DNA of 50,463 nt from Acholeplasmatales bacterium (GTDB lineage: Bacteria; Bacillota_I; Bacilli_A; Acholeplasmatales; Anaeroplasmataceae): NCBI GenBank assembly GCA_017542485.1, contig JAFXXC010000075.1, forward strand, positions 1-50,463, read 5' to 3'. Below, in pieces: positions 35,488-46,328 of the stretch; the stretch's first letter is position 1; each line of letters begins with the position of its first letter. Position numbers and translations under genes: made by a program. Under the pieces are notes generated by a model. The model saw only the letters and a list, made by a program, of their open reading frames with translations, did no database searches and was not told the DNA's origin.

Positions 35488-36732
35488 ATGAAATATTTTA
35501 AAAGGATTCTATTATTTCTAATTTTAATATTTTCATTAGTCTCTTTTTCTTCATGTGCTGTTTTATCAAGATTAGGATTTGATACTAGTGAAAATAAAAA
35601 TGTTACTAATTCTACTAGTGATACTAGTAGTACAACTACTAACCCAAAAGTTACTTCGTTACCAACTAGTAGTGATATAAGTAATATATCGACAACAAAT
35701 ACAAATATTACAACTACTGTAATTAATACAACTACTACAGTTTCTACAACTAAGCCTCTTGATGAAGATGGGTTGGTTACTGAACTTGATTATGGATATG
35801 GTTATGATTTGTTAAGATATGAAAATTCTAACGATTTAAAGGATTTATATTTAGTAATAAAAAATAAGATTGATGAATTTGCAAAAACAAGTTCTGATAT
35901 TAATTCACAGGTTGTAACAATAAGTGGTGAAGATTCAACATATTATTTTTTTGATGATGTAGATTATACAAAATATAATATTGAATCAAATGTTGCTTTA
36001 GCAGTATTGAAAAATGTTTTACTTGATCACCCTGAATATTATTTTATGGATAATAGTTATATCACAAGTAATGTTACATCTGGTGATGTGACTACAAAGA
36101 AAATTAAATTATCTATTAATTCAGATTATGCTATTGGATCAAAAAGAGTAGAATATAATTCAAAAATTACTGAATTTGAAACTGATTGTTTTAAGGATTT
36201 TACTGAATCTACTACTAATAAAGATAAAATAAAACATATTCACGATTATATAGTAGAAAAAGCAGAATATGCATTTGATGAGGATAATAATCCATCAACT
36301 ACATCATATGCTCATAATATTTTAGGTATTGTAGTAGAAGGAAAAGGTGTATGTGAATCATATGCTGAATTATTTACATATTTGTTAAAGAAAAGTGGAA
36401 TACCTGCATTAACAGTATCAGGATTAGGATTTACAAATGAGGATAAGCATGGTGGTGCACATGCATGGAATTATGTTTATATTGATTCAAAATATTATGG
36501 ATTTGATGTAACTTGGGATGATACAGCAAATACTAATCATTATTATGGTATGAGTTCTACAGAATTAGTAAATATATCAAATACTGAAGATGTAGTTAAT
36601 AATAATGCAGAAGCTAATTTTATAATTCCACTATATGGTGGACATTTAGCATCAGGTTCTGATTTAGCTAATGGAATTAATTATTTATATTATTTACCAG
36701 AGGTTAGTAATTTACCATTAATAACTTTATAA
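35488..36732 (+). CDS. Lipoprotein with transglutaminase-like domain
   Basis: 414 residues. A signal peptide with lipobox FSSC (C23) and a long Ser/Thr-rich linker to about residue 90 are followed by a helical segment and a transglutaminase/protease-like core. The triad is visible: Cys in GKGVCESYA, His in HAWNYV and Asp in FDVTWDD. Such domains in Bacillota surface proteins may act as proteases or crosslinkers; the substrate is unknown. AAAGGAGGG lies just upstream of the ATG. A terminator shared with the convergent M18 gene follows. Confidence 0.85.
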   Translation: MKYFKRILLFLILIFSLVSFSSCAVLSRLGFDTSENKNVTNSTSDTSSTTTNPKVTSLPTSSDISNISTTNTNITTTVINTTTTVSTTKPLDEDGLVTELDYGYGYDLLRYENSNDLKDLYLVIKNKIDEFAKTSSDINSQVVTISGEDSTYYFFDDVDYTKYNIESNVALAVLKNVLLDHPEYYFMDNSYITSNVTSGDVTTKKIKLSINSDYAIGSKRVEYNSKITEFETDCFKDFTESTTNKDKIKHIHDYIVEKAEYAFDEDNNPSTTSYAHNILGIVVEGKGVCESYAELFTYLLKKSGIPALTVSGLGFTNEDKHGGAHAWNYVYIDSKYYGFDVTWDDTANTNHYYGMSSTELVNISNTEDVVNNNAEANFIIPLYGGHLASGSDLANGINYLYYLPEVSNLPLITL

Positions 36733-36737
36733 AATAA

Positions 36738-36775
36738 AAATACAAATTGCCATTTCAACAATTTGTATTTTTTTT
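36738..36775. terminator. Bidirectional terminator between convergent genes
   Basis: AAATACAAATTG / CAATTTGTATTT, 12-bp perfect stem, with T tracts on the plus side and A-rich sequence on the other. Confidence 0.85.
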
Positions 36776-36779
36776 ATTA

Positions 36780-38150
36780 TTATTTAATTTCTTTTATAAA
36801 TGCTTTATATGCATTATAAGCTTCATAAACATCAGCTTTTGATACAACTTCACTTGGCGCATGCATTGATAGAACAGGAATACCTGCATCAATTACATTC
36901 ATATTATAGTTACCTAGGATATAGGCGATTGTACCACCGCCTCCTAAATCTACTTTACCTAATTCAGCAGTTTGGAAATTTATATTATTATCATCCATTA
37001 TTTTACGAATTTTAGCAATATATTCAGGCATTGCATCATTGCATCCTGATTTACCACGTGAACCTGTATATTTGTTAAATGTAATACCATTTCCTAAGAA
37101 AGCAGAATTCTTTCTTTCAAAAGCACTTGTATAAAGTGGATCATATCCTGCAGATACGTCACTTGATAACATATAGCTATTTGTTATTGTATGACGTAAT
37201 ATTAAATCATTATAATTAGTCATTTTATTTATGATTTCTGCAATTGTATTTTCAAACCATTTTGATTGAGCACCTGTAGCACCTACAGAACCAATTTCTT
37301 CTTTATCAACTAAAATAGCACAAGATGTTCTAGCAACATTTTCTGTATCTAATATAGCCATTAAAGAAGTATAAGCACAAACTCTATCATCATGACCATA
37401 ACCCATAACCATAGATTTATCCAAACCTAAATCACGAGCTATTCCAGCTGGAACGATTTCAAATTCACTTGATACAAAATCTTCCTCATCAATATCATAT
37501 TTATCTTTTAATAATTTTAATAGTGCATTTTTAACTTTATCTTTTTCGCTATCTTTATCAGGAATAGCAGCTAATGTAACATCTAAGTCTTCACCTTCAA
37601 TTACCTTCGCACCTGATTTAGTTAATTGTTCTTGTGATAAATGAATTAATAAGTCTGTAATATATACTATTGGATCATTATCATCCTCACCAATAACTAC
37701 ATCAATAATAGAACCATCCTTTTTGCAAACAACGCCATGTATAGCAAGTGGTCTTGCAATCCATTGATATTTTTTGATACCACCATAATAGTGAGTATCT
37801 GCTAAAGCAAATCCATCTTTTTCATATAACGCATTTTGTTTTAGGTCAATTCTAGGTGAATCAATATGAGCGCCTAAAATATTTATACCATTTTCGATAG
37901 ATTCCTTACCAATAATGAAGCATGCAATATTTTTTCCTTTATTAATTGCGTATACTTTATCACCAGCTTGTAATTTATTAAATTCATTTATATTTTTGAA
38001 TCCTTTATCTTTAGCAAGCTTTTCTGCATATTTAACGCATTCTCTTTCTGTTTTACAGTCAGATATAAATTTTTTATATCCCTCGTTAAATGTCATTACT
38101 TTTTTAACGTCTTTTTCATTGTACTTTTCCCAAGCATTTTTTGAATACAT
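36780..38150 (-). CDS. M18-family aminopeptidase
   Basis: 456 residues on the minus strand. Zinc ligands and catalytic residues of the M18 dodecameric aminopeptidases are visible: GAHIDSPRIDLK (H and D), GYGHDDRVCAYTS (D), VDKEEIGSVGATGAQS (the EE pair), SSDVSAGYDP (D) and SMHAPSEVVSKADVYE (H). It removes N-terminal, often acidic, residues from peptides in the cytoplasm. GGAGG lies 10 bases before the ATG. A minus-strand TATAAT is at 38171-38176. Confidence 0.92.
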   Translation of the reverse strand: MYSKNAWEKYNEKDVKKVMTFNEGYKKFISDCKTERECVKYAEKLAKDKGFKNINEFNKLQAGDKVYAINKGKNIACFIIGKESIENGINILGAHIDSPRIDLKQNALYEKDGFALADTHYYGGIKKYQWIARPLAIHGVVCKKDGSIIDVVIGEDDNDPIVYITDLLIHLSQEQLTKSGAKVIEGEDLDVTLAAIPDKDSEKDKVKNALLKLLKDKYDIDEEDFVSSEFEIVPAGIARDLGLDKSMVMGYGHDDRVCAYTSLMAILDTENVARTSCAILVDKEEIGSVGATGAQSKWFENTIAEIINKMTNYNDLILRHTITNSYMLSSDVSAGYDPLYTSAFERKNSAFLGNGITFNKYTGSRGKSGCNDAMPEYIAKIRKIMDDNNINFQTAELGKVDLGGGGTIAYILGNYNMNVIDAGIPVLSMHAPSEVVSKADVYEAYNAYKAFIKEIK

Positions 38151-38261
38151 ATTTATTACCTCCGTGTCGTATTATATCATAAATCTAGGTAATATTGAAA
38201 AAATATTTTAATTTATAATTAAAATGTGGTATACTAATTCTAATTTGAGGGAGTGATTGTC

Positions 38262-38990
38262 GTGGATGATAATAAGGAAAGACTTCAAAAGGTGTTAGCC
38301 TCTTGTGGTATAGCATCTAGAAGAAAATGTGAAGAATTGATATCAGAAGGAAGAGTTAAGGTAAATGGTAAGATTGTTACTGAACTTGGAACAAAGGTAT
38401 CAAAAAATGATGTTATTGAATTTGATGGAAAAGAATTAGAGCGTTTAGAAAAGCTTTATTATGTAATAAATAAACCAACTGGGTATTTGACTTCTATGAG
38501 TGATCCATATAATAGAAGAATCATAATGGATTTAATTGATCCAGAAATAAAAAAGAGCAGAATATTTCCTGTTGGTAGATTAGATTATGATACTTCAGGA
38601 GTGTTACTTCTTACTAACGATGGTGAATTATCATATAGACTTACTAGAAGTAATAAAGAGATTTCCAAGGAATATCAAGTTAGAATTGATGGAATCATTA
38701 CACAGGAGGCTATTGTAAACCTTATGAAGGGTGTAATGATTGATGGAGTTATGACAAAAAGAGCTAAGGTTGATGTTATTTCGCTTGATAGAAAAAATCA
38801 ATCTAGCTTAATAACAATAGAAATAACAGAAGGAAGAAATAGACAAGTTAGAAAAATGTGTGAGGCAGTTGGCTTTCCTGTTAAAAAATTAAAAAGAATC
38901 TCCTTTGCGGGTATAACTTTAGATGGATTATCAATTGGAGATTATAGACCATTAAAACCACATGAGGTAAAGAAATTATATAGTTTGTAA
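38262..38990 (+). CDS. rluB: Pseudouridine synthase of the RluB/RsuA family
   Basis: 242 residues. An N-terminal S4 RNA-binding domain (RLQKVLASCGIASRRKCEELI...GRVKVNGK) is followed by the synthase core with GRLDYDTSGVLLLTNDG, where the aspartate of GRLDYDT is catalytic, and EGRNRQVRKMCEAVG. It modifies uridine in rRNA, most likely 23S. GTG 38262 is the start: GAGGGAGTGA lies 5 bases upstream. Position before cmk is common in Bacillota. Distinction between RluB and other family members cannot be made with certainty. Confidence 0.9.
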   Translation: MDDNKERLQKVLASCGIASRRKCEELISEGRVKVNGKIVTELGTKVSKNDVIEFDGKELERLEKLYYVINKPTGYLTSMSDPYNRRIIMDLIDPEIKKSRIFPVGRLDYDTSGVLLLTNDGELSYRLTRSNKEISKEYQVRIDGIITQEAIVNLMKGVMIDGVMTKRAKVDVISLDRKNQSSLITIEITEGRNRQVRKMCEAVGFPVKKLKRISFAGITLDGLSIGDYRPLKPHEVKKLYSL

Positions 38991-39036
38991 ATGGTTGGTT
39001 TTTGTGGTAAAATAAATAAGGTTAGGATTGAATATT

Positions 39037-39690
39037 ATGAAAGATTTTATTGTCGCAATTGATGGACCTGCAGGAAGCGGGAAATCATCAATATCTGATA
39101 TTGTTGCTAATAAATTAGGTTTTACTCATGTTGATACTGGTGCTTTCTTTAGAGCAGTAACTTTAGAAGCATTAAATAGAGGTATCAATTTGGAAAATGA
39201 AGATGAGTATTCTTTTTTGGATGATATTAATGTCATTTATAAAGATGGTAAAACTTATGTAAATGGCAAAGATGTATCTAGTTTAATTAGAACTGGTGAA
39301 ATTAGTAGAAATGTTTCAACACCAGCAAAACTTAAAAGAGTAAGAGAAAAGGTAATAGAATTTGAAAGAATGTCATCACATGGTAAAATTATTATGGATG
39401 GTAGAGATATAGGAACTGTTGTATTACCTAATGCAGATTTGAAAATATTCTTAACTGCATCAAATGAAGAACGTGCAAGAAGAAGATTTGAACAAAATAA
39501 ATTGATGGGTATTGAATCAGATTATAATACTATTTTAAAAGAGATAATTGAAAGAGATAAAAAAGATTCAGAAAGGGCAATCGCCCCACTTAAACAAGCA
39601 ATCGATGCGATAGCCATTGATACTACTAAAATGAGTATTGATGAGGTATCAAATACGATAATTAAATTGATAAATGAGAGGAATGATTAA
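39037..39690 (+). CDS. cmk: Cytidylate kinase
   Basis: 217 residues. P-loop IDGPAGSGKSSISD near the start, HVDTGAFFRAVTLEA, MDGRDIGTVVLPNADLKIFLTAS and ERARRRFEQ are the standard CMP kinase motifs. It phosphorylates CMP and dCMP with ATP. GHVDTGAMYR is usual; here AFF replaces AMY. ATG 39037 is chosen over TTG 39028 because AGGA lies about 10 bases upstream. The S1-like gene starts 2 bases after its stop. Confidence 0.94.
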   Translation: MKDFIVAIDGPAGSGKSSISDIVANKLGFTHVDTGAFFRAVTLEALNRGINLENEDEYSFLDDINVIYKDGKTYVNGKDVSSLIRTGEISRNVSTPAKLKRVREKVIEFERMSSHGKIIMDGRDIGTVVLPNADLKIFLTASNEERARRRFEQNKLMGIESDYNTILKEIIERDKKDSERAIAPLKQAIDAIAIDTTKMSIDEVSNTIIKLINERND

Positions 39691-39692
39691 TT

Positions 39693-41066
39693 ATGGAAGA
39701 ATTTAACATGGATGATTTAGATTTAAATTTTAAGCGTCCTAGAAAAGGTGATGTAGTCGAAGGAGAAGTTATCTCAATTCGTGATGATAATACAATTTAT
39801 GTAGACATACAAAGCTTTACTGAAGGAACAATGTATTTGGATCATTATACAAATGATAAGAATGTTACTTCATTTAAGGGATTGGTTAAGGTTGGAGATA
39901 AAATTACTTGTACTGTAACTAAAGTAACTGAGGATAATGTTTATTTATCTAGATTAAATCAAATCAATGAAGAAGGATTTAAGAAGGTTATTGATGCTAA
40001 AAATGATGGCACTTTAATAACTGTAAAGGTTACTGATAGTATCGAAAATAAAGGCTTTAAATGTGAATTTGAAGGCGCTAAAATTTTCTTACCAAAGAGT
40101 CAAGCTACTAGTTCTGTAGAAGTTGGAAAAGAAATTGAAGTTAAAGTTATTGATATTGATGAAAAGAGAAAGAGTGCAATAGTATCTCGTAAAGAAGTAG
40201 AAAATGATGAATATCAAAATAATAGAAATAAAGAATATGATACTATTAATGAAGGTGATGTATTAAAAGGTACAATCATTAGAGTTGAAAAGTATGGCGC
40301 ATTAGTTAAATTTAATTATTTAACAGGTTTATTAAGAACTGTTCAAGTTTCACATAAGTTTATTGATATTGAAAAAGAACTTAATGTTGGTGATGAAATA
40401 GAAGTAAAAGTAATAAAGAAAGAAAATGGTAAAATTGAGTTATCAAGAAAAGCTTTACTTGATACACCATTTGCAATTTATATAAAGAATCATAAGGTTT
40501 CTGATACTGTTAAGGGTAAAGTTACTGAAAAGCTTCCTTATGGTTTATTAGTACAATTGGCTGATGACGTTAAAGGCTTATTACATAGAACTGAATATTC
40601 TCATAATCCAAATGATAATTTTAATAATTGTGTAAAAATTAATGATGAAATTGAAGTATCAATTATAGCTATTGATGAAGCAAAAGAAAGAATTTCATTA
40701 TCTCGTAAGCCTCTTTTAGATAATCCTTGGGAAAGAGTTGAAGGCAAGGTTGGAGATATAGTTGATGCTAAAATTGCTGAAATTAATGAAAAGGGCTTAA
40801 AGGTTGAAGCTTTAGGTGTTGATGGATTTGTTCCTATGAGTGAAGCATCACTTGAAAAGGCTAATTTAAATGATTTATATCAGGTTGGTGATGTAGCTAA
40901 GGCTGTTATTACTGAAATTAAGCCAAAGGAATGGAGATTAAAATTATCTATTAAGAAAGTATTAGAATCTGAAGCTAAGGCAGAATATGAAAAGCATTTA
41001 ACTACAGAAGAGGATTCAGCTACTATCGGTGATAGATTTGAAGATGTATTAAAAGATAATAAATAA
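39693..41066 (+). CDS. Ribosomal protein S1-like protein with five S1 domains
   Basis: 457 residues. Five S1 RNA-binding repeats can be traced: starts near [12 protein letters not shown] (about 20), [11 protein letters not shown] (about 106), [21 protein letters not shown] (about 186), [21 protein letters not shown] (about 270) and [21 protein letters not shown] (about 353). The repeats end with the usual LSRK motif. It resembles YpfD-type S1 homologues of Bacillota, which follow cmk as here. Role in translation initiation or mRNA binding is likely but less central than in proteobacteria. Confidence 0.9.
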   Translation: MEEFNMDDLDLNFKRPRKGDVVEGEVISIRDDNTIYVDIQSFTEGTMYLDHYTNDKNVTSFKGLVKVGDKITCTVTKVTEDNVYLSRLNQINEEGFKKVIDAKNDGTLITVKVTDSIENKGFKCEFEGAKIFLPKSQATSSVEVGKEIEVKVIDIDEKRKSAIVSRKEVENDEYQNNRNKEYDTINEGDVLKGTIIRVEKYGALVKFNYLTGLLRTVQVSHKFIDIEKELNVGDEIEVKVIKKENGKIELSRKALLDTPFAIYIKNHKVSDTVKGKVTEKLPYGLLVQLADDVKGLLHRTEYSHNPNDNFNNCVKINDEIEVSIIAIDEAKERISLSRKPLLDNPWERVEGKVGDIVDAKIAEINEKGLKVEALGVDGFVPMSEASLEKANLNDLYQVGDVAKAVITEIKPKEWRLKLSIKKVLESEAKAEYEKHLTTEEDSATIGDRFEDVLKDNK

Positions 41067-41079
41067 TGGTGGTGAAAAT

Positions 41080-42384
41080 ATGTTACCAAAGGTTGCGATT
41101 GTTGGTAGACCAAATGTTGGAAAATCAACATTGTTTAATCGTATCATTGGTAGTAGATTATCCATTACAGACGATTCGCCAGGAGTTACTAGGGATAGAA
41201 TATATTCCAAAGCAACTTGGATGATGAAGGATTTTTTCCTAATCGATACAGGGGGCATTGAATTAAGTGATGCTCCTTTTTTAACAGAAATAAAAGCACA
41301 GGCTGAAATAGCAATGGATGAAGCTGATGTTATTATTTTTGTTGTAGATTGTCGTAGTGGTGTTACTGATGACGATACATATATTGCTAAAATTTTATAT
41401 AAAACAAAAAAGCCAGTTATTCTTGCTGTAAATAAGGTTGATGATCAAAAGTTTAAGGATAATATTTATGAATTTTATGCATTAGGCTTTGATGAGCCTA
41501 TTGCGACATCATCAAGTCATGGTGTAGGTGTTGGTAATTTACTTGATAAGGTTATAGAATTATTACCTCAAAGTACATCTAATGAAAAAGATGATGCTAT
41601 AAAATTCTGTATGATTGGTAGACCAAATGTTGGAAAGAGTAGTTTAACTAATGCTTTATTAAATGATAATAGAGTTATTGTATCTCCTATTAGTGGTACA
41701 ACAAGGGATACTATTGATACTAGATTTAAGTCTAATGGTAAAGAATATGTTGTTATAGATACAGCAGGATTAAGAAAACGTGGAAAAATATATGAAAATA
41801 TTGAGAAATATTCTGTGATAAGAAGTGTTGATGCAATTGGAAGAAGCGATGTTGTATTATTAGTTTTGGATGCATCTACAGGTATTATTGATCAAGATAC
41901 TCATGTTGGACAATATATAGAAGAGTTTAGAAGACCTTGTATTATTGTTGTAAATAAGTGGGATTTGATTGATAAGGATTCTAAAACAATGAAAAAGTGG
42001 GAAGAAGATATTAGAAGTACATATAAGTATTTAGATTATGCTCCTATAGTATTTTTATCTGCATTAGAAAATAAGAGGGTTCATACATTATTTCCTGCTA
42101 TTGATATGGCTTATGAAGCATATCATAGAAGAATATCTACAGCTGTATTAAATGATGTTATTTCTGATAGTGTTCTTATGTTTCCTCCATCTGAATTTAA
42201 TGGTGGAAAGCTTAAGATTTATTATTCATCACAGGTTGGAGTTGAACCACCCACTTTTGCTTTATTTGTAAATGAACCAAAATATTTACATTTTTCATAT
42301 TATAGGTATTTAGAAAATCAAATTAGAAAGAATTTTGATTTTTATGCAACTCCTATAAAAATCGAATTGAGGAAGAGGGATTAA
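41080..42384 (+). CDS. der: Ribosome assembly GTPase Der (EngA)
   Basis: 434 residues with two tandem GTPase domains: first G1 [16 protein letters not shown] and NKVDD; second G1 [22 protein letters not shown] and NKWDLI. A C-terminal KH-like domain ends IELRKRD. It acts in 50S subunit maturation. GGTGGTGA lies just upstream of the ATG. The cmk-S1-der-gpsA order is conserved in Bacillota. Confidence 0.97.
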   Translation: MLPKVAIVGRPNVGKSTLFNRIIGSRLSITDDSPGVTRDRIYSKATWMMKDFFLIDTGGIELSDAPFLTEIKAQAEIAMDEADVIIFVVDCRSGVTDDDTYIAKILYKTKKPVILAVNKVDDQKFKDNIYEFYALGFDEPIATSSSHGVGVGNLLDKVIELLPQSTSNEKDDAIKFCMIGRPNVGKSSLTNALLNDNRVIVSPISGTTRDTIDTRFKSNGKEYVVIDTAGLRKRGKIYENIEKYSVIRSVDAIGRSDVVLLVLDASTGIIDQDTHVGQYIEEFRRPCIIVVNKWDLIDKDSKTMKKWEEDIRSTYKYLDYAPIVFLSALENKRVHTLFPAIDMAYEAYHRRISTAVLNDVISDSVLMFPPSEFNGGKLKIYYSSQVGVEPPTFALFVNEPKYLHFSYYRYLENQIRKNFDFYATPIKIELRKRD

Positions 42385-42386
42385 TT

Positions 42387-43388
42387 ATGAATGTTACTAT
42401 AATTGGTGGAGGTGCTTGGGGTACTACACTTGCACAAGCATTAACTGATAATTCACATTCAGTTTTAATTAGAGATATAAATGAGGCCTTTGTAGAAAAA
42501 ATTAATAAAAGACATATTCATCCATTTTTTGATATAGTTATTCCTACAAGTATTAAAGCTACTACTGATTTGGATGAAGCATTGGATTTTTCTGAAATTA
42601 TTGTTCTTTGTGTGCCTACTAAGGCGATGAGAAGTGTATTAGTTGATATCAATAGTAAGTTAACTAGTAAGAAATTATTTATTAATGTTAGTAAAGGTAT
42701 TGAGCCTGAAACATCAAAAAGAGTATCAGAAATTGTAAATGAGGTAATTAAGAAAAAATATTTTGGTGGATATGTAGTTTTATCTGGTCCTTCACATGCT
42801 GAAGAATTAATATTAAGAAAAGCTACAGCACTTGTTGCAGCATCAGTATTAAAAAAGAACGCAAAAGATGTTCAAGAATTATTTGCTAACGAAAAATATT
42901 TAAGAGTTTATACATCTGATGATGTTATTGGAGTAGAAACTGGTGGCGCTATAAAGAATGCAATTGCTATAGTATCTGGTGTAGCATTTGGTTTGGGATT
43001 AGGAGAGAATGCCCGCGCTATGCTTATTACAAGAGGTATTAAAGAAATAGTGTCTATCGTTGTCGCTTTAGGCGGTAAGATGGAAACTGCTTATGGACTA
43101 TCTGGAATTGGTGATTTAATTGTTACAGCTTCAAGTATGAATTCAAGAAACTATCAGTGTGGTTTAAGAATTGGTAAAGGAATGGGAGTTGAAGAGGCTG
43201 TTGGTTCACTTACACAATCTGTAGAGGGTATAAGAGCTATAGTTGCTGGTTATGAAATTGGTAAAAAGTATAATCTTGATTTACCGATTATATCAGCTGC
43301 TTATAAAGTAGTTAATGGACAGTGTAGTGCTAAGGAGGCATTAACTTCGTTATTAGGTAGAAGTTTAAAGGAAGAAAGATACTGGTAA
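42387..43388 (+). CDS. gpsA: NAD(P)H-dependent glycerol-3-phosphate dehydrogenase
   Basis: 333 residues. The Rossmann motif GGGAWGTTLAQAL, VLCVPTKAMRSVL, NVSKGIEP, LSGPSHAEEL, TGGAIKNAIAIVSG (catalytic lysine) and GLSGIGDLIVTASSMNSRN match GpsA. It makes sn-glycerol-3-phosphate for phospholipids. The start is 2 bases after the der stop, so it is part of the same operon. No terminator follows. Confidence 0.97.
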   Translation: MNVTIIGGGAWGTTLAQALTDNSHSVLIRDINEAFVEKINKRHIHPFFDIVIPTSIKATTDLDEALDFSEIIVLCVPTKAMRSVLVDINSKLTSKKLFINVSKGIEPETSKRVSEIVNEVIKKKYFGGYVVLSGPSHAEELILRKATALVAASVLKKNAKDVQELFANEKYLRVYTSDDVIGVETGGAIKNAIAIVSGVAFGLGLGENARAMLITRGIKEIVSIVVALGGKMETAYGLSGIGDLIVTASSMNSRNYQCGLRIGKGMGVEEAVGSLTQSVEGIRAIVAGYEIGKKYNLDLPIISAAYKVVNGQCSAKEALTSLLGRSLKEERYW

Positions 43389-43448
43389 TTTATATTGACA
43401 CGACAAATTATATTATATATAATTATGGCGTTTGATAAGGTGATTATA

Positions 43449-44279
43449 ATGAGAAAAATTTTTGTAGATTCAGGTTCATCAATAAAGATTGATGAATTGG
43501 AAAAATATAATGTTGAATTGATTCCATTAAAGATATTAATTGGTAATAAAGAATATTTAGATGATGGAATAGATTTGCCTATTGATAAGTTTTATGAGTT
43601 ACTAGCTAGTGAAAAGGAATTTCCTAAGACAAGTCTACCTCAGCTTGATTCAGTTGAAAAAAGAGTAAAAGAGTATACTGATAATGGCGATGAGGTAATT
43701 ATTATTACTATTTCTAGTAAAATTAGTGGTACATATAATTCATTCAAATTATTGTTTGAAGATAATAAGAATGTTTTAGTAGTAGATTCTATGTGTGCTG
43801 TTGGTGGTATTAGATTATTAGTTGATATGATTAATCGTAATAGCGATAAATCATTTGATGAATTAACTAAATTGATTGATGAGTTTATTCCTCATATTCA
43901 AATAATGGCAATCCCTGAAACTTTACATAATTTACAAAAGGGTGGAAGATTATCTAAAACTGAGTGGTTAATTGGTTCTATTTTACAAATTAAGCCAACA
44001 ATTGGTTTTAAGGATGGTAGAGTAAGAGTACTTGCTAAAAATAGAGGATTAAAGAAGGCTATGAAGGATGTTGTATCTAAGCTTAATGAGCTTGATTGTG
44101 ATCCTAATTATGATATTATTGCATCTTATACTTATAATAAGAAGAATGTTATGGATTTAATTGATATGACAGATGAAAAGTATAAGAGCCAAATTAGAGT
44201 GTTTGATAATTTGGATCCTGCAGTGGCTTGTCACTGGGGACCAAATGCATTTGGTTTTATATTTGTTAGTAAAAAATAG
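43449..44279 (+). CDS. DegV/FakB family fatty-acid-binding protein
   Basis: 276 residues. FVDSGSSIKIDELEKYNVELIPLKI, FPKTSLPQLDSVEKRV, ISSKISGTYNSF and IPETLHNLQKGGRLSKTEW are DegV marks; the TSxP and SGT segments bind the fatty acid carboxylate. FakB proteins present fatty acids to the kinase FakA; here the only FakA-like sequence seen is the orphan middle domain at 16555-16866. ATG 43449 is preferred: AAGGTGA is about 5 bases upstream. A terminator overlaps its stop codon. Confidence 0.9.
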   Translation: MRKIFVDSGSSIKIDELEKYNVELIPLKILIGNKEYLDDGIDLPIDKFYELLASEKEFPKTSLPQLDSVEKRVKEYTDNGDEVIIITISSKISGTYNSFKLLFEDNKNVLVVDSMCAVGGIRLLVDMINRNSDKSFDELTKLIDEFIPHIQIMAIPETLHNLQKGGRLSKTEWLIGSILQIKPTIGFKDGRVRVLAKNRGLKKAMKDVVSKLNELDCDPNYDIIASYTYNKKNVMDLIDMTDEKYKSQIRVFDNLDPAVACHWGPNAFGFIFVSKK

Positions 44280-44296
44280 GAATCTTCCTATTTTTT
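44271..44296 (+). terminator. Terminator overlapping the DegV stop codon
   Basis: AAAAAATAGGA / TCCTATTTTTT stem with a 4-base loop; the TAG stop lies in the left arm. Confidence 0.8.
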
Positions 44297-44312
44297 CTTA
44301 TAGAGGTTTATT

Positions 44313-45206
44313 ATGTACGAATTACATCATTTAAAAGGAAATACATATTATATTGACGGCCCTACCAATATTGGTGTTTATAAATTGAATGATACAGATG
44401 TATGTTTGATTGATTGCGGTACTAATAGTGAAGGACCTATAATCGAAACTGTATTAAGAAGAAATAAATTAAATTTAAAATATATTGTTTTAACTCATTC
44501 TCATGCAGATCACTCTGGTGCGTGTAGGTATCTTATGACTATAACCGGTTGTAGAGTAATTGCTTCTAAAATAGAAAGAGCTTTTTTAAGAGACAATAAA
44601 CTTGATTTAGGCTTTTTGTATGGAGGATATCCACTTGATGAATTTGATAATAGATTAATGCATATTGAGGATTATAAAGACATTGATTCACTAAAGGAGT
44701 TGCCTTTAGGATTAAGAAGCTTTGATTTGCCAGGACATCATTATGGTATGATTGGAATTAAAACATCAGATGGTGTTTATTTTGTGGCTGATACTTTAGG
44801 TTCAAAAACATTAATAGATAAACAACATATATTATTGATTTTTGATGTGGAAGGTTATTTAAATTCACTTGATTATGTCAAAACATTAAGTGGTAATATT
44901 ATTGTTCCTGCACATAGTGAGGTCACAAATGATATTGTTGATATTGTTGAGTTTAATAAGCGTCAAATATATGAAATAATTGATGTAATTATGGATTATT
45001 TATCTATAGAACATACTACAGAAGAAATTGTTCAGCATATTTTTAATTATTATAATTTGAGAATGTCTTATAACAAATATATGTTAATAACATCTACTAT
45101 AAGAAGTTATTTAGCATATTTAAGTAATAGTAAGAAGCTAAAGAATTATTTTAGAGATAATAAATTAGTATTTATTACTATGGATGCATTTAATGATAAG
45201 TTTTAA
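44313..45206 (+). CDS. Metallo-beta-lactamase-fold hydrolase
   Basis: 297 residues. Metal ligands: THSHADH motif, H in LPGHHYGM, D in FVADTL and H in VPAHSE. The N-terminal VCLIDCGTNSEG strand is typical. A C-terminal helical region of about 100 residues follows the catalytic fold (DIVEFNKRQIYEIIDVIM...), as in MBL proteins with a winged-helix tail. Substrate unknown; it could be a thioesterase- or glyoxalase II-like enzyme. Confidence 0.85.
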   Translation: MYELHHLKGNTYYIDGPTNIGVYKLNDTDVCLIDCGTNSEGPIIETVLRRNKLNLKYIVLTHSHADHSGACRYLMTITGCRVIASKIERAFLRDNKLDLGFLYGGYPLDEFDNRLMHIEDYKDIDSLKELPLGLRSFDLPGHHYGMIGIKTSDGVYFVADTLGSKTLIDKQHILLIFDVEGYLNSLDYVKTLSGNIIVPAHSEVTNDIVDIVEFNKRQIYEIIDVIMDYLSIEHTTEEIVQHIFNYYNLRMSYNKYMLITSTIRSYLAYLSNSKKLKNYFRDNKLVFITMDAFNDKF

Positions 45207-45207
45207 T

Positions 45208-45248
45208 AAAATGGATATCAATTTAGTTGATATCCATTTTGTTTTTTT
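45208..45248 (+). terminator. Terminator after the MBL-fold gene
   Basis: AAAATGGATATCAA / TTGATATCCATTTT, 14-bp perfect stem, then GTTTTTTT. Confidence 0.92.
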
Positions 45249-45299
45249 GTAAAATTAAATTAGAGTTTTACGATAAATTTTATTATAGGAGATTTGGAT

Positions 45300-46328
45300 A
45301 TGGATAAATCATTTGTTAAATTTGAATTAATATTTAAAAATGAAAAGGAAAAGTTAAATAGTTTAAGTAATTTTAATATTTCAAATGATGTTTTAAAAAA
45401 TTTATTGAATAACAAAAATGATGAGATATCTCCTAGAATAGCATTTGAATTAGCTATTATATATAATGTTGATTATTGGTATTTTTATAATGATGAAATA
45501 GAAGAAACTAAAAATCCATGGGAAAAGTATCCTTTAGTTGATTTGGCTGATTTTGGTAAGTTAAATGAAAATATAAAAGAGATTGAAGATAAAATTAAAA
45601 ATATAGCTAAGAAGTATTCTTTGGATAATGGTGAAATGTTTAAATTTATTGAATTTAGAACAAATCATATTATTGAGGGAATTATTAGAAATAGTATCGG
45701 TTTTAAAACAGCTAATAAAGAAATAATGAATGATTTATCTGTAATTAATAATAGTTTTAAGGATGCTTTAAATAATATTGAAGAAATTCAAAATAATGAT
45801 ATGAATAAAATATTAAAGCTTTTGGATGAAGTAAACGATAATAAATCTTATGATTTATTTGATTTGTATACTGATTTACAAAAATATGAAATGATTACAT
45901 ATGATGATAATAGAATGACTAGAGAATATTTTATTATTGCTAAGGAAATACAAAAAATTAATGTTTTTTTTGGTGAATATAGTAAAGAAGTATCAGAATT
46001 AAATAAATTAATAGAAGATGATAAAAATGATAAATTTTTAGATAGAATTGATATTTCTTATAATCAATCTTTTACATTAGCTTGTTTATATTTTGTTAAT
46101 GTTATGAAAAAATTATTTTACCTTGTAAGAAAAGAAATGAATGTTGAGAATAATTTAAAGCCTTTAATAAAAGAAATGCTTGATACATTATATTCTAATT
46201 CAAGAACTTTGGATTTAATTAGTGAATGTATGCTTGATAATAATCCTTTAGATGTAATAAGAAGAGAATTTGAAAAAGATAAGATTATTATTCAGTATAA
46301 TTTAATATATCTTAGAGAGAATAAATAA
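45300..46328 (+). CDS. Hypothetical helical cytoplasmic protein
   Basis: 342 residues, no signal peptide or membrane helix, rich in K, E, N and D, with predicted helices throughout. The first ~70 residues (VLKNLLNNKNDEISPRIAFELAIIYNVDYWYFY) resemble a helix-turn-helix of the kind in Cro/CI-like regulators, where a residue such as this choosing ISPRIAFELA would sit in the recognition region; this is a weak impression. The remainder is unrecognised. ATG 45300 has AGGAGA 7 bases upstream. It has its own terminator shared with the convergent PopT gene. Confidence 0.65.
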   Translation: MDKSFVKFELIFKNEKEKLNSLSNFNISNDVLKNLLNNKNDEISPRIAFELAIIYNVDYWYFYNDEIEETKNPWEKYPLVDLADFGKLNENIKEIEDKIKNIAKKYSLDNGEMFKFIEFRTNHIIEGIIRNSIGFKTANKEIMNDLSVINNSFKDALNNIEEIQNNDMNKILKLLDEVNDNKSYDLFDLYTDLQKYEMITYDDNRMTREYFIIAKEIQKINVFFGEYSKEVSELNKLIEDDKNDKFLDRIDISYNQSFTLACLYFVNVMKKLFYLVRKEMNVENNLKPLIKEMLDTLYSNSRTLDLISECMLDNNPLDVIRREFEKDKIIIQYNLIYLRENK